Shown here: piece after piece, positions 1-6,739 of the stretch
Layout of the letters: each line of letters opens with the position of its first letter
Numbering within the stretch: the first letter of the stretch is position 1
Origin: an uncultured Clostridia bacterium
GTDB taxonomy: Bacteria > Bacillota > Clostridia > Christensenellales > UBA3700
Assembly: GCA_946623205.1 (NCBI GenBank)
Contig: CAMOQV010000052.1
Location: 1 to 8,250 of the forward strand
Reading direction: 5' to 3'
DNA: 8,250 bases
Notes under the pieces: model-generated
Seen by the model: only the letters and a program-made list of their open reading frames with translations
Database searches by the model: none
What the model was told of the DNA's origin: nothing
Made by a program: the position numbers and the translations under genes

Positions 1-515
1 AAGATATCTCCATAAATACCATTTACTCTTTCTGCAATATCTCTTGCGATTTCAATATGTTGTAATTGGTCATATCCTACAGGTACTTCATCTGAGTTAT
101 ATAACAAAATATCTGCAGCCATTAATACAGGATAATCCATTAAGCCCATATTAACGTTATCTGCGTGTTTTTGTGACTTATCTTTAAATTGGGTCATTCT
201 GTTCATTTCCCCAACCATAGTGTAGCAATTTAAAAGCCAAGATAAATAAGCATGTTCTTGAACATGAGATTGGAAATATACAATGCTCTTTTTAGGATCA
301 ATGCCTAATGCTAATAATAATGCATAAAAGCTCATAGCATTATCATGGAACTTTTGAGGATCTTGTCTTACAGTAATTGTGTGTAAATCAGCAAGTGCGA
401 ATAAACATTTATTGTTATCATCACCTTGTAATCTGTGCCAATTATCTACAGCTCCTATATAGTTTCCTAAAGTCATTATTCCTGATGGTTGAATTGCACT
501 ATATATTGTCTTCAT
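1..515 (-). CDS. trpS: Tryptophanyl-tRNA synthetase, N-terminal half (partial at window start)
   Basis: Class I aminoacyl-tRNA synthetase that charges tRNA-Trp with tryptophan in the cytoplasm, using ATP. The first 171 residues are visible. The family is usually about 330-340 residues, so the C-terminal half with the KMSKS loop lies outside the window. Visible family signatures are PSGIMTLGNYIGA at residues 10-22 (TLGN is the HIGH equivalent), ALADLHTITV, the MNRMTQFKDKS segment, DYPVLMAADILLYN, and VPVGYDQLQHIEIARDIAERVN. I translated these directly from the reverse strand. The ATG at 515 is preceded by AGGAG overlapping the TAG stop of thrC, with an 8-base gap between the genes, so it is probably co-transcribed and translationally coupled with thrC. 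There is no room for a T-box leader in front of it. The identification is secure; only the C-terminus is unseen. Confidence 0.96.
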   Translation of the reverse strand, partial: MKTIYSAIQPSGIMTLGNYIGAVDNWHRLQGDDNNKCLFALADLHTITVRQDPQKFHDNAMSFYALLLALGIDPKKSIVYFQSHVQEHAYLSWLLNCYTMVGEMNRMTQFKDKSQKHADNVNMGLMDYPVLMAADILLYNSDEVPVGYDQLQHIEIARDIAERVNGIYGDI

Positions 516-523
516 AATTGCTC

Positions 524-2011
524 CTATTTTCTATCTATATAATCTAGTACAGCCTTTGCTACGTCAGCCTTATTTATAACGTCGCTGAAACGAACTTCTC
601 TATCTTTTAATCCCTTTAATGGTTCTGGGATTTCTAATGCTGTTTCTTCGTTTAATTTCTCTGTTGCCTTGAATGCATCATTTTCTCTCTCGCCTGTGAT
701 AGCTTCTAAAACATCACTTGGGAACTTGTAAGCAGATGCAGTAGATACAATAACAGCAGGTGTTTCATCTTCTGTTTCTTGAGCATATGCATCATATGTA
801 CTCATAGCAACAGCTGTATGAGTATCCATTACATATCCATCGAAATCGTTTTCGCTAAAGATAGCAGCTTTTGTTTCTTCTTCTGTTGTAAAGCCAGCAG
901 CAAAGATTTTTTGAATTTCAGCAAGTTCTTCTTTAGAAATTGTATACTTGCCTTCCTTCTTTAATTTTTCCATTCTTTCTTTTGTTAATACATCGTTATG
1001 ATTAGAGATATCAAACAATAATCTTTCTAGATTTGATGAAATCAAAATATCCATAGATGGAGACATTGTCTTATAGAATTCTCTATTTCTATCATATGTA
1101 CCACTCTTGAAGAAATCTGTTAATACCTTATTAGAATTTGAAGCGCAGATGAACTTGTTTACTGGCAATCCCATCTTATATGCATAATATCCAGCTAAGA
1201 TGTTACCAAAGTTTCCAGATGGAACACAGAAGTTTACTTTATCACCAAATTCGATTTCTTCGAAGTTTAATAAATCACAATAAGCTGAAATATAATAAGC
1301 AATTTGTGGAGCTAATCTTCCCCAGTTAATTGAGTTTGCAGAAGATAGCTTGTAATTCTTCTTTAGCAATTTTGCCTTTATCTCATCATCATTAAAGATT
1401 GTTTTAACTGCAGATTGAGCATCATCAAAATTACCTTCTATTGCGCATACGTATACATTATTACCTTGTTGTGTACGCATTTGTAATTTTTGCATATCAG
1501 AAACACCTTGAGATGGATAGAATACAATAATATCTACTCCTTCTACATCTCTAAAGCCTTCCAAAGCAGCCTTACCTGTATCACCAGATGTAGCAACCAA
1601 AATTAAAGTCTTAGAAGTTTCTCCAGTCTTTTTTCTTGCTCCAACTAAAAGGTGTGGCAACATTGTTAATGCCATATCCTTAAATGCACAAGTTGGTCCG
1701 TGCCACAATTCAAGAACATATAGATTTTCATCTACATTTACAAGTGGGCATGGATCTTCGCCATAGAATCTACCATATGCGTTTTTAGTGTAACCTAATA
1801 ATTCGTCATATGAATAATCATCTAAGAATTTAGAAAGAACAAATGCTGCTCTTTCTTCGTAAGACATTTCGCATAACTTTTCAAAATCTGCTTTAGATAA
1901 TGATGGAATTGTTTCTGGGACAAATAATCCACCATCGTTTGCTAAACCGTCTCTAATTGCTTCTGCTGCTGTGCATGAATAATTCTTATTTCTTGTACTT
2001 ATATATTTCAT
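524..2011 (-). CDS. thrC: Threonine synthase
   Basis: PLP-dependent lyase that converts O-phosphohomoserine to threonine and phosphate, the last step of threonine synthesis. The protein has 495 residues from the chosen start, a normal length for the E. coli/yeast-like class with an N-terminal extension. The N-terminus MKYISTRNKNYS followed by DGLANDGGLFVPE is typical of this class. The PLP lysine is K111 in HGPTCAFKDMAL. The phosphate-binding loop is TSGDTGKAA (about 141-149), and PSGNFGNILAGYYA lies at about 264-277. The frame is open back to 2062, but the ATG at 2011 fits the conserved N-terminus, follows a TAAGG site with about 8 bases of spacing, and avoids a 41-base overlap with the upstream gene, leaving a 10-base gap. 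The stop is TAG, the only non-TAA stop seen in the row. The placement next to a citrate-synthase-like gene links two users of oxaloacetate/aspartate carbon; that link is inference. Confidence 0.95.
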   Translation of the reverse strand: MKYISTRNKNYSCTAAEAIRDGLANDGGLFVPETIPSLSKADFEKLCEMSYEERAAFVLSKFLDDYSYDELLGYTKNAYGRFYGEDPCPLVNVDENLYVLELWHGPTCAFKDMALTMLPHLLVGARKKTGETSKTLILVATSGDTGKAALEGFRDVEGVDIIVFYPSQGVSDMQKLQMRTQQGNNVYVCAIEGNFDDAQSAVKTIFNDDEIKAKLLKKNYKLSSANSINWGRLAPQIAYYISAYCDLLNFEEIEFGDKVNFCVPSGNFGNILAGYYAYKMGLPVNKFICASNSNKVLTDFFKSGTYDRNREFYKTMSPSMDILISSNLERLLFDISNHNDVLTKERMEKLKKEGKYTISKEELAEIQKIFAAGFTTEEETKAAIFSENDFDGYVMDTHTAVAMSTYDAYAQETEDETPAVIVSTASAYKFPSDVLEAITGERENDAFKATEKLNEETALEIPEPLKGLKDREVRFSDVINKADVAKAVLDYIDRK

Positions 2012-2021
2012 ATTAATTACC

Positions 2022-3407
2022 TTATGCTTTGCTTGAAATCTTGTTATATAAATCTGGATCAACTTCTTGTAGCATTAATACTAATTCGCCATCAGACATA
2101 CTTGCTGTTCTGCCTCTTTCGTATTCTTTGTCAACAAGAGCCTTAATCTTTTCGATTGTTGGGTTCTTCTTATCAATCTTGTCACTCTTTGTTAAGTTGA
2201 AGTATGCATTAATCCAGTAAGCAATACCAGCCATACCAGAGTGAGCATCAACTGCAACTCTTGGAGCTCTACCAAAGATCTTTTCTGTATCACAAATATT
2301 GTAAATTTCTGGATCTTTTAATAAACCATCAGCGTGAATACCTGCTCTAGTTACGTTGAAGTCTTTACCAACAAATGGTGTTCTTTCTGGGATATGAATA
2401 CCCATTGATTCAAAATAGTGAGCGATATCTGTAATTACTTGGAAGTTCATACCGGCATGAGTACCCTTCAAAGAAGCATATTCAATAGCCATAGCTTCAA
2501 GTGGACAGTTACCTGTTCTTTCTCCAATACCCATTAATGAGCAGTTAACTGAAGAACAGCCATACAACCAAGCTGTAGCAGCATTTGTAACTACTTTATA
2601 GAAGTCGTTATGTCCGTGCCATTCTAATTGCTCAGAAGGAACTTCTGCATAATATCTTAAACCAGAAATAATACCTGGAACTGATCTTGGAAGTGTTACG
2701 CCTGGATATGAAATACCATAACCCATTGTATCGCAAGCTCTAATCTTAATTGGAATACCGCTCTCTTTAGATAATTGCATTAATTCATATGCAAGTGGAG
2801 CAACAAAGCCATAGAAGTCAGCTCTTGTAATATCTTCAAAGTGACATCTTGGAACAACTCCCTTATCTAGAGCCATTTTAACAACGTTTAAATATTTATC
2901 TGCAGCTTGCTTTCTTGTTAAGTTCATCTTCTTAAAGATATGGTAATCTGAACAGCTAACTAAGATACCTGTTTCTTTAATCCCCATTTCTTTAACAAGT
3001 TCGAAATCTTTTTCAGATGCTCTAATCCATGAAGTGATTTCTGGGAAATCAAATCCTAATTCCATACAACCTCTAACAGCTTCTCTATCCTTTTCAGAAT
3101 ACAAGAAGAATTCAGATTGACGGATGATTCCCTTCTTACCTCCAAGCTTATGCATCAATTTATACAAATCAATGATTTGTTGTGCAGTAAATGGCTTAGT
3201 TCCTTGTTGTCCATCTCTAAAAGTTGTATCTGTAATCCAGATATTCTCAGGAATTTCCATTGGTGTTTGACGGAAGTTGAAAGCTACCTTTGGAATTGTA
3301 TCATATGAGTACAATTCTCTAAAGAAGTTAGGAGTACCAACGTCTTGTAAGTTTGGCTTCCAGTTACTTTCTATCAAAACATTTTTTTGTTTACTGTACT
3401 TAATCAT
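2022..3407 (-). CDS. DRE-TIM acyltransferase, probable Re-citrate synthase (2-isopropylmalate/homocitrate synthase family)
   Basis: A 461-residue member of the HMGL-like/DRE-TIM metallolyase family, which condenses acetyl-CoA with a 2-oxo acid. Visible signatures are WITDTTFRDGQQ at 57-68 (R64 and D65 begin the active site), the metal-binding HGH at 264-266 in EWHGHNDFYKVV, GIGERTGN at 293-300, and GIHADGLLKD at 356-365, matching the GIHQDG region of isopropylmalate synthases. The protein ends soon after this region, so the leucine-binding regulatory domain of classical LeuA is absent. The N-terminus with NWKPNLQDVGTPNFF and the IRQSEFFLYS and LVSCSDYHIF segments match, from memory, the clostridial group containing the Clostridium kluyveri Re-citrate synthase, which makes citrate for glutamate in anaerobes. 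Databases often label such proteins 2-isopropylmalate synthase. The substrate cannot be fixed from sequence by eye; homocitrate or isopropylmalate synthesis remains possible. An excellent AAAGGAGG site precedes the ATG. Confidence 0.85.
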   Translation of the reverse strand: MIKYSKQKNVLIESNWKPNLQDVGTPNFFRELYSYDTIPKVAFNFRQTPMEIPENIWITDTTFRDGQQGTKPFTAQQIIDLYKLMHKLGGKKGIIRQSEFFLYSEKDREAVRGCMELGFDFPEITSWIRASEKDFELVKEMGIKETGILVSCSDYHIFKKMNLTRKQAADKYLNVVKMALDKGVVPRCHFEDITRADFYGFVAPLAYELMQLSKESGIPIKIRACDTMGYGISYPGVTLPRSVPGIISGLRYYAEVPSEQLEWHGHNDFYKVVTNAATAWLYGCSSVNCSLMGIGERTGNCPLEAMAIEYASLKGTHAGMNFQVITDIAHYFESMGIHIPERTPFVGKDFNVTRAGIHADGLLKDPEIYNICDTEKIFGRAPRVAVDAHSGMAGIAYWINAYFNLTKSDKIDKKNPTIEKIKALVDKEYERGRTASMSDGELVLMLQEVDPDLYNKISSKA

Positions 3408-3413
3408 TTCTTG

Positions 3414-3421
3414 CCTCCTTT
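3414..3421 (-). promoter_or_regulatory. Strong ribosome binding site overlapping the prfA stop codon
   Basis: AAAGGAGG, a full match to the anti-Shine-Dalgarno core, lies 6 bases before the ATG at 3407. It shares two bases with the TAA stop of prfA (3420-3422). It is the strongest ribosome binding site in the row and suggests that the citrate-synthase-like protein is made in larger amounts than its neighbours. Coupling to termination on prfA is inference. Confidence 0.8.
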
Positions 3422-4484
3422 AAGAGTTTATCTTAGCTAGCATTTCATTTTGATTTGCTAGTTGTAAAGCTTCTATCATTTCGTTTAAATCACCATCCAT
3501 AAAATCTTCTAATGAATACATTGTGAATCCAATTCTATGGTCAGTAACTCTATTTTGTGGGAAGTTATATGTTCTAATCTTTTCAGATCTATCCCCTGTA
3601 CCTACTTGGCCTTTTCTTTCTGCTGCATATTGAGAATCAGCCTTTGTTTTATAATAGTCATACAATCTTGATCTTAAAACTTGGAAAGCCTTTTCCTTGT
3701 TCTTTAATTGAGATCTTTCATCTTGTGAAGTTACAACAAGTCCTGTTGGGAAGTGTGTAATTCTAATAGCTGTATCTGTCTTGTTAACCTTTTGGCCACC
3801 AGCACCAGATGATCTATATGTATCGACTTTTATATCTTTATCTAAAATTTCAACTTCAACGTCTTCAACTTCTGGTAATACCGCAACAGTAACTGTTGAT
3901 GTATGAACTCTTCCTTGAGATTCAGTTTCTGGAACACGTTGTACTCTATGTACACCACTTTCGTATTTTAATTTAGCAAAAGCGCCTGGTCCACTTACTT
4001 GGAATGTACATTCTTTAATACCACCCAAGTCATCTGTTTCAACGTTGATTTCTTGTGTATGCCAATGCATACGTTCTGCATATCTTACATACATTCTCAT
4101 TAGTTCAGCACCAAACAATGCACTTTCTTCACCGCCAGCTGCTGGTCTAATTTCAATGATTACGTTCTTTTGATCGTGTGGATCAACTGGAAGCAAAGCA
4201 ACTTTTAGCTTTTGAATTAATTCTTCCGCCTTCTTTTGGCATTCTTTGAATTCATCTTTTGCTAAATCTGCAAGTTCATCATTTCCTTGCATCATTTCTT
4301 TACAATCCTCAAGATTCTTTTGGTTAGCTAAATACTCTTTGTAAAGCTCAATAGCTTCTTCCATACCAGCGTGTTCTTTTGCATATTCACGCCAAGTATT
4401 TTGATCCGCAATAACATCCGGATCAGCCAAAAGCTTAGTCAATTCATCGTATCTTTCTAGCATTAAACGTAGTCTTTCAAACAT
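3420..4484 (-). CDS. prfA: Peptide chain release factor 1
   Basis: Class I release factor that reads UAA and UAG stop codons in the ribosomal A site and triggers peptide release. The length of 354 residues is normal. The N-terminal coiled-coil domain (about 1-100) is followed by EIRPAAGGEESALFGAELMRMY (about 111-132). The stop-codon reading tripeptide is PET at 185-187 in RVPETESQGRVHTS, the PxT form of RF1 rather than the SPF form of RF2. The catalytic loop SSGAGGQKVNKTDTAIRITH holds the GGQ at 229-231, whose Q231 is the expected target of PrmC methylation. YNFPQNRVTDHRI near 306-318 is also RF1-typical. The ATG at 4484 follows AAAGGA located in the end of the upstream gene, with only one base between the two genes. 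The gene for its own modifying enzyme is immediately upstream. Confidence 0.97.
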   Translation of the reverse strand: MFERLRLMLERYDELTKLLADPDVIADQNTWREYAKEHAGMEEAIELYKEYLANQKNLEDCKEMMQGNDELADLAKDEFKECQKKAEELIQKLKVALLPVDPHDQKNVIIEIRPAAGGEESALFGAELMRMYVRYAERMHWHTQEINVETDDLGGIKECTFQVSGPGAFAKLKYESGVHRVQRVPETESQGRVHTSTVTVAVLPEVEDVEVEILDKDIKVDTYRSSGAGGQKVNKTDTAIRITHFPTGLVVTSQDERSQLKNKEKAFQVLRSRLYDYYKTKADSQYAAERKGQVGTGDRSEKIRTYNFPQNRVTDHRIGFTMYSLEDFMDGDLNEMIEALQLANQNEMLAKINS

Positions 4485-4485
4485 A

Positions 4486-6306
4486 TTAATCCTTTATTTT
4501 GGCTTCGATTATTCTATCTACGCCTTCTAAGTCTTTTTCAATATTTACTTCGTAATCGCTAAAGATTTCTTTTATAGCTTGAGCTTGATTCTCGCCACAT
4601 TCCATAAAGATATATCCACCTTTATTTAAATGAAGCTTTGCATCTTTTGCGATTCTTCTATATACATCCAATCCATCTTCTCCGCCATCTAAAGCAATAA
4701 GAGGATCGAAGTCTTTTACTTCTTTATCTAATGTTTCAATTTCCTTTGTTGGGATATATGGAGGATTTGAAACTATAACATCAAAGTTGCCTTCAATTGA
4801 ATTAAATAAATCACTTTCAATTAAAGAAACTTTGTCCGAAATTTCATTCTTTTCAATGTTCTTTTTAGCAACTTCAATTGCCTTTAAAGAAATATCTGAA
4901 GCAAGTACACTTGCTCCCTTTTCTTTTGCGATTGCTATAGCTATACATCCGCTACCTGTGCATAAATCCAAAACTGCAGTTTTAGAATCAATTTTTTGAA
5001 GAGCTTTTTCAACAAGGTTCTCTGTTTCTGGTCTTGGACATAATACATCTTCGTTGATATCAATTTCATATCCATAGAAGTTTGTATTTCCAATAACTTT
5101 CCAAAGAGGCATTCCTGTTAATCTCTTTTCTAAAATTGCGTTAGCCTTATCTAGTTCAGATTGCTTAATGTAGCTTGCTGTTGCAATTTCGCTTCTCTTT
5201 AAATCCATAGCGATAGATAAAATCCATTCAACTTCAGAAGAATCAGCATTAACTTTGCTTAACTTTGCTTCCATTTCTTCACGAACTTTCTTCAAAGGCT
5301 TTTTAACATCGAATTTTAATTCTTCTAGATTTGGATCGTTATCCATCTTATAAACAGTGTTGAAAGCAGCAATTGCTACTTCTAACATATCATCTGTAGG
5401 TTCTTTTGTTGTTAGCTTTTGAAGCCATAAACCTGGAGCCTTAAAGAATCTAACGATTGGATTGTCGTATTTTGCCATAAACTTTAATACTTCATAGCTT
5501 ACGCCTGCAACTATTGGAATTAAAGCAAGCTTTATTAGGAATTTTATCCATCTATTTTGCAATATAGGAACTTGTGTAAATGCTAAAACTCCATTAACAA
5601 CGGCAACGATAAAGATACTGATTACCATTACGATAAACATAAATGCTGTACCGCATCTATCGTGAGCTTTTGTCATTGCTCTAGCATTTTCAACAGTTAA
5701 TTCTAAATCATGTTCATAACAGTTGATTGTTTTGTGTTCTGCACCATGGTACATGTAAGTTCTTTTTACATCAGGAATCAATGTAGTTAAAGCAATATAT
5801 CCGATAAATATACCGACTCTAATTGCGCCCTCAAGCAAACTCAATAAAAAGCTTACCCAAGCTGGCATTAACTCCCAACCTGTAAAGTGTCTAATAAGTG
5901 CAATTACTCCAGCTTCTACTTCATGTGGTAGAAATACAAATAAGAACAAAGATAACGCAACACCTAGAATTATTGAAATTGTCATAACGATATCATAAAT
6001 GTCGATTCCAGTTTTCTTTGCTAACCAATTCTCAAATTTAGATGGTTCAGCATCTTCACCGAAAACTTCTCCAGATCTCATTAATGACTTCATTCCAATT
6101 GCCATAGAAGAAATTAAATTCAAAAATCCTCTAAGCACAGGAATTCTATAAGCGACGCTTTTCTTTGTTTGAGGAGTAACATAGTTGCTTTCAACTACGA
6201 TATTGCCCTTTTCATCTCTTACGGCCGTTGCAATAGAATTAACGCCACGCATCATGACGCCTTCGATTACTGCTTGTCCTCCGATAGATGTACACTTTTT
6301 TCTCAT
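4486..6306 (-). CDS. prmC: Fusion of DUF1385 (YqhQ-like) membrane domain with release-factor glutamine methyltransferase PrmC
   Basis: One uninterrupted 606-residue frame carries two proteins that are normally separate. Residues 1 to about 320 are DUF1385: GGQAVIEGVMMRG at 9-21, YHGAEHKTIN at 186-195, a DRCGT motif at 216-220, and hydrophobic, probably membrane-spanning segments near 104-127, 151-178, 221-245 and 256-275. Its function is unknown to me. Residues from about 335 to 606 are PrmC, which methylates the glutamine of the GGQ motif in release factors using S-adenosylmethionine. This part shows a helical N-terminal domain, FYGYEIDINEDVLCPRPETE at 410-429, the SAM loop VLDLCTGSGCIAIA at 445-458, and the catalytic NPPY at 514-517. 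No internal start with a convincing ribosome binding site is visible near the junction. The ATG at 6306 has an AGAGG site and a conserved N-terminus. The methyltransferase would therefore be tethered to the membrane. Its substrate gene prfA follows after one base. Confidence 0.93.
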   Translation of the reverse strand: MRKKCTSIGGQAVIEGVMMRGVNSIATAVRDEKGNIVVESNYVTPQTKKSVAYRIPVLRGFLNLISSMAIGMKSLMRSGEVFGEDAEPSKFENWLAKKTGIDIYDIVMTISIILGVALSLFLFVFLPHEVEAGVIALIRHFTGWELMPAWVSFLLSLLEGAIRVGIFIGYIALTTLIPDVKRTYMYHGAEHKTINCYEHDLELTVENARAMTKAHDRCGTAFMFIVMVISIFIVAVVNGVLAFTQVPILQNRWIKFLIKLALIPIVAGVSYEVLKFMAKYDNPIVRFFKAPGLWLQKLTTKEPTDDMLEVAIAAFNTVYKMDNDPNLEELKFDVKKPLKKVREEMEAKLSKVNADSSEVEWILSIAMDLKRSEIATASYIKQSELDKANAILEKRLTGMPLWKVIGNTNFYGYEIDINEDVLCPRPETENLVEKALQKIDSKTAVLDLCTGSGCIAIAIAKEKGASVLASDISLKAIEVAKKNIEKNEISDKVSLIESDLFNSIEGNFDVIVSNPPYIPTKEIETLDKEVKDFDPLIALDGGEDGLDVYRRIAKDAKLHLNKGGYIFMECGENQAQAIKEIFSDYEVNIEKDLEGVDRIIEAKIKD

Positions 6307-6321
6307 TACTTACCTCTTTCT

Positions 6322-6355
6322 AAAAAAAAGTGCAAGTTTTGTTCAACCTGCACTT
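6322..6355 (-). terminator. Intrinsic terminator/attenuator after rpmE
   Basis: On the minus strand AAGTGCAGGTT (6355-6345) pairs with AACTTGCACTT (6338-6328) as an 11-bp stem with one G-T wobble and the 6-base loop GAACAA. Six further Ts (6327-6322) follow directly. This is a standard Rho-independent terminator, 20 bases after the rpmE stop. The next gene starts at 6306, with its AGAGG site just past the U-tract. I see no promoter between the hairpin and that start, so the genes downstream are probably expressed by partial read-through. Confidence 0.85.
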
Positions 6356-6375
6356 AATTATTTTCTAGAAATTTC

Positions 6376-6579
6376 TTAGACGTTGTAGCGCTTCTTGAAC
6401 TTGTCTACTCTTCCACCTGTGCTAACTTGCTTTTGTTTACCAGAATAGAAAGGATGACATTTGCTGCAAACTTCAACTTTGATTACGTCTCCTTCAACGG
6501 TAGATCCACATACGAATTCATTTCCGCAAGAGCATCTAACTGTGACATCATGATAATTAGGTTGAATATTATCTTTCAT
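6376..6579 (-). CDS. rpmE: 50S ribosomal protein L31 (bL31), zinc-binding type
   Basis: A 67-residue ribosomal protein that helps bridge the large and small subunits. C16, C18, C38 and C41 form the CxC...CxxC zinc site of the C+ (zinc-containing) form of bL31; C24 is an extra cysteine. The N-terminus MKDNIQPNYHDVTVRCSCG and the C-terminal HPFYSGKQ...GRVDKFKKRY are family hallmarks. The length is normal. The ATG at 6579 follows GAGGTGA with good spacing, and a consensus promoter lies just upstream. It is the first gene of the minus-strand row and is set off from the rest by a terminator. A zinc-free paralogue, if the organism has one, is not in this window. Confidence 0.97.
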   Translation of the reverse strand: MKDNIQPNYHDVTVRCSCGNEFVCGSTVEGDVIKVEVCSKCHPFYSGKQKQVSTGGRVDKFKKRYNV

Positions 6580-6613
6580 CTTGTTTCACCTCGCATTTAA
6601 TAATTACACAAGT

Positions 6614-6642
6614 ATTATATATATAAAGGCATATGGTGTCAA
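6614..6642 (-). promoter_or_regulatory. Consensus sigma-A promoter for rpmE and the downstream row
   Basis: On the minus strand, TTGACA (6642-6637) and TATAAT (6619-6614) are both perfect consensus and are separated by exactly 17 bases. Transcription should begin near 6607, leaving about 28 bases of leader before the rpmE ATG at 6579, with GAGGTGA inside it. This is the only convincing promoter for the minus-strand row in the window and should be strong. Confidence 0.92.
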
Positions 6643-6687
6643 GCAAAATACTTTTATTTTCATTTTCGTTTTGGAGGCGCTATTTTA

Positions 6688-6716
6688 TTGAAAATATGAG
6701 CCCCTTATGCTATACT
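6688..6716 (+). promoter_or_regulatory. Extended -10 sigma-A promoter for the MDR dehydrogenase gene
   Basis: TTGAAA (6688-6693) and TATACT (6711-6716) are separated by 17 bases, with a TG one base before the -10 (6708-6709), an extended -10 element. Transcription should begin near 6723, giving a leader of about 17 bases with GAGGAG (6729-6734) five bases before the ATG. The -35 overlaps an inverted repeat, TATTTT-ATTG-AAAATA (6681-6696), which could be an operator. The rpmE promoter points the other way 45 bases to the left. Confidence 0.82.
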
Positions 6717-6739
6717 TTTCACGATATTGAGGAGTAGAT

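Noticed and set aside
779..964. Small plus-strand open frames inside the minus-strand genes (also around 2029-2220, 3117-3308, 4787-4999 and 6169-6379).
   Set aside because: Each lies antisense to a well-supported conserved gene, resembles no family I know, and has the composition expected of a shadow frame.
2012..2062. A longer N-terminus for threonine synthase starting at 2062.
   Set aside because: The extra 17 residues do not match the family, overlap the end of the upstream gene by 41 bases, and lack a suitable ribosome binding site; the ATG at 2011 fits the conserved MKYISTR start.
5251..5270. A perfect 10-base tandem repeat (AAGCAAAGTT twice on the minus strand) near the DUF1385-PrmC junction, considered as a frame-shifting duplication that created the fusion.
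   Set aside because: The helical N-terminus of PrmC already seems to begin upstream of the repeat (about residue 335) in the same frame. Removing one copy would put the rest of PrmC out of frame and leave no good start, so it does not explain the fusion. It is probably a chance repeat in a lysine-rich helix.
6366..6377. Short palindrome AGAAATTTCT at the end of rpmE.
   Set aside because: It is too short and AT-rich to form a stable hairpin, overlaps coding sequence, and has the real terminator just downstream.
6306..6420. A separate promoter for the DUF1385-prmC gene within the end of rpmE.
   Set aside because: AT-rich hexamers resembling a -10 occur (AATAAT near 6360), but no acceptable -35 lies 16-18 bases upstream of them.
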